Notes under the pieces: model-generated
The model's database searches: none
What the model was told of the DNA's origin: nothing
The model's input: only the letters and a program-made list of their open reading frames with translations
Position numbers and translations under genes: made by a program
In this document: in pieces, positions 27,593-27,663 of the stretch
How positions within the stretch are numbered: position 1 is the stretch's first letter
Layout: each line of letters begins with the position of its first letter
NCBI GenBank assembly: GCA_003427395.1
Contig: BFEA01000572.1
Coordinates: 832,471 to 860,133, forward strand
Reading direction: 5' to 3'
Length of the DNA: 27,663 bases
DNA from: Chara braunii
Taxonomy: Eukaryota; Streptophyta; Charophyceae; Charales; Characeae

Positions 27593-27663
<71 letters not shown>
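27593..27663. repeat. (CT)n microsatellite to the window end
   Basis: Uninterrupted CT dinucleotides run from about 27593 to the last base, and the tract continues past the window. Confidence 0.95.

Overview
This window looks like repeat-dominated eukaryotic nuclear DNA, most likely from a green plant or streptophyte alga. A charophyte such as Chara is plausible but not proven. The clues are two Ty3/gypsy-type elements, plant-style LINE ORF2 remnants with an RT zinc-binding C-terminus, a primer site complementary to initiator tRNA-Met, and a nuclear copy of mitochondrial LSU rRNA whose wording is of the land-plant/charophyte mitochondrial type. I see no convincing ordinary host gene.

Layout. 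1-1770 is a degenerate tandem array with a basic unit of about 80 bp, followed by a T-run and a CT microsatellite (1830-1918). 1930-4850 has no gene I can support. 4853-8404 holds four tandem, strongly diverged copies of one unrecognised protein family (units 1-4), all on the plus strand. 8824-16186 is a decayed Ty3/gypsy gag-pol in the order Gag, protease, RT, RNase H, integrase. It is interrupted between RNase H and integrase by about 0.8 kb that includes a mitochondrial LSU rRNA fragment and a group II intron domain V hairpin. 16589-17503 is an intact extra ORF downstream of integrase with an acidic SUMO-interaction-like motif. The paralogue array, gag-pol and the 3' ORF share strand and a purine-rich sense strand, so they may be one very large element carrying accessory genes. 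I could not find its LTRs.

18083-20088 is a second, different Ty3-type element on the minus strand: Gag only, with a primer-binding site and a putative 5' LTR. 20931-21686 is a two-copy duplication, and 21876-22184 is a near-perfect foldback with 147-bp arms. 22556-26190 holds LINE remnants: copy A (minus, poly-A tailed), copy B (minus, RT zinc-binding region) and copy C (plus, 3' tail inserted beside B). Small inverted repeats and a 44-bp tandem repeat lie among them. 26421-27663 is a 235-bp satellite with tRNA-like Pol III boxes, arranged head-to-head, bracketed by GA/CT tracts and small hairpins, and the window ends inside a CT microsatellite.

The most novel content is the four-copy family at 4853-8404. 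The copies keep length, spacing and motifs despite deep divergence, and a possible splice acceptor precedes each copy as well as gag and the 3' ORF.
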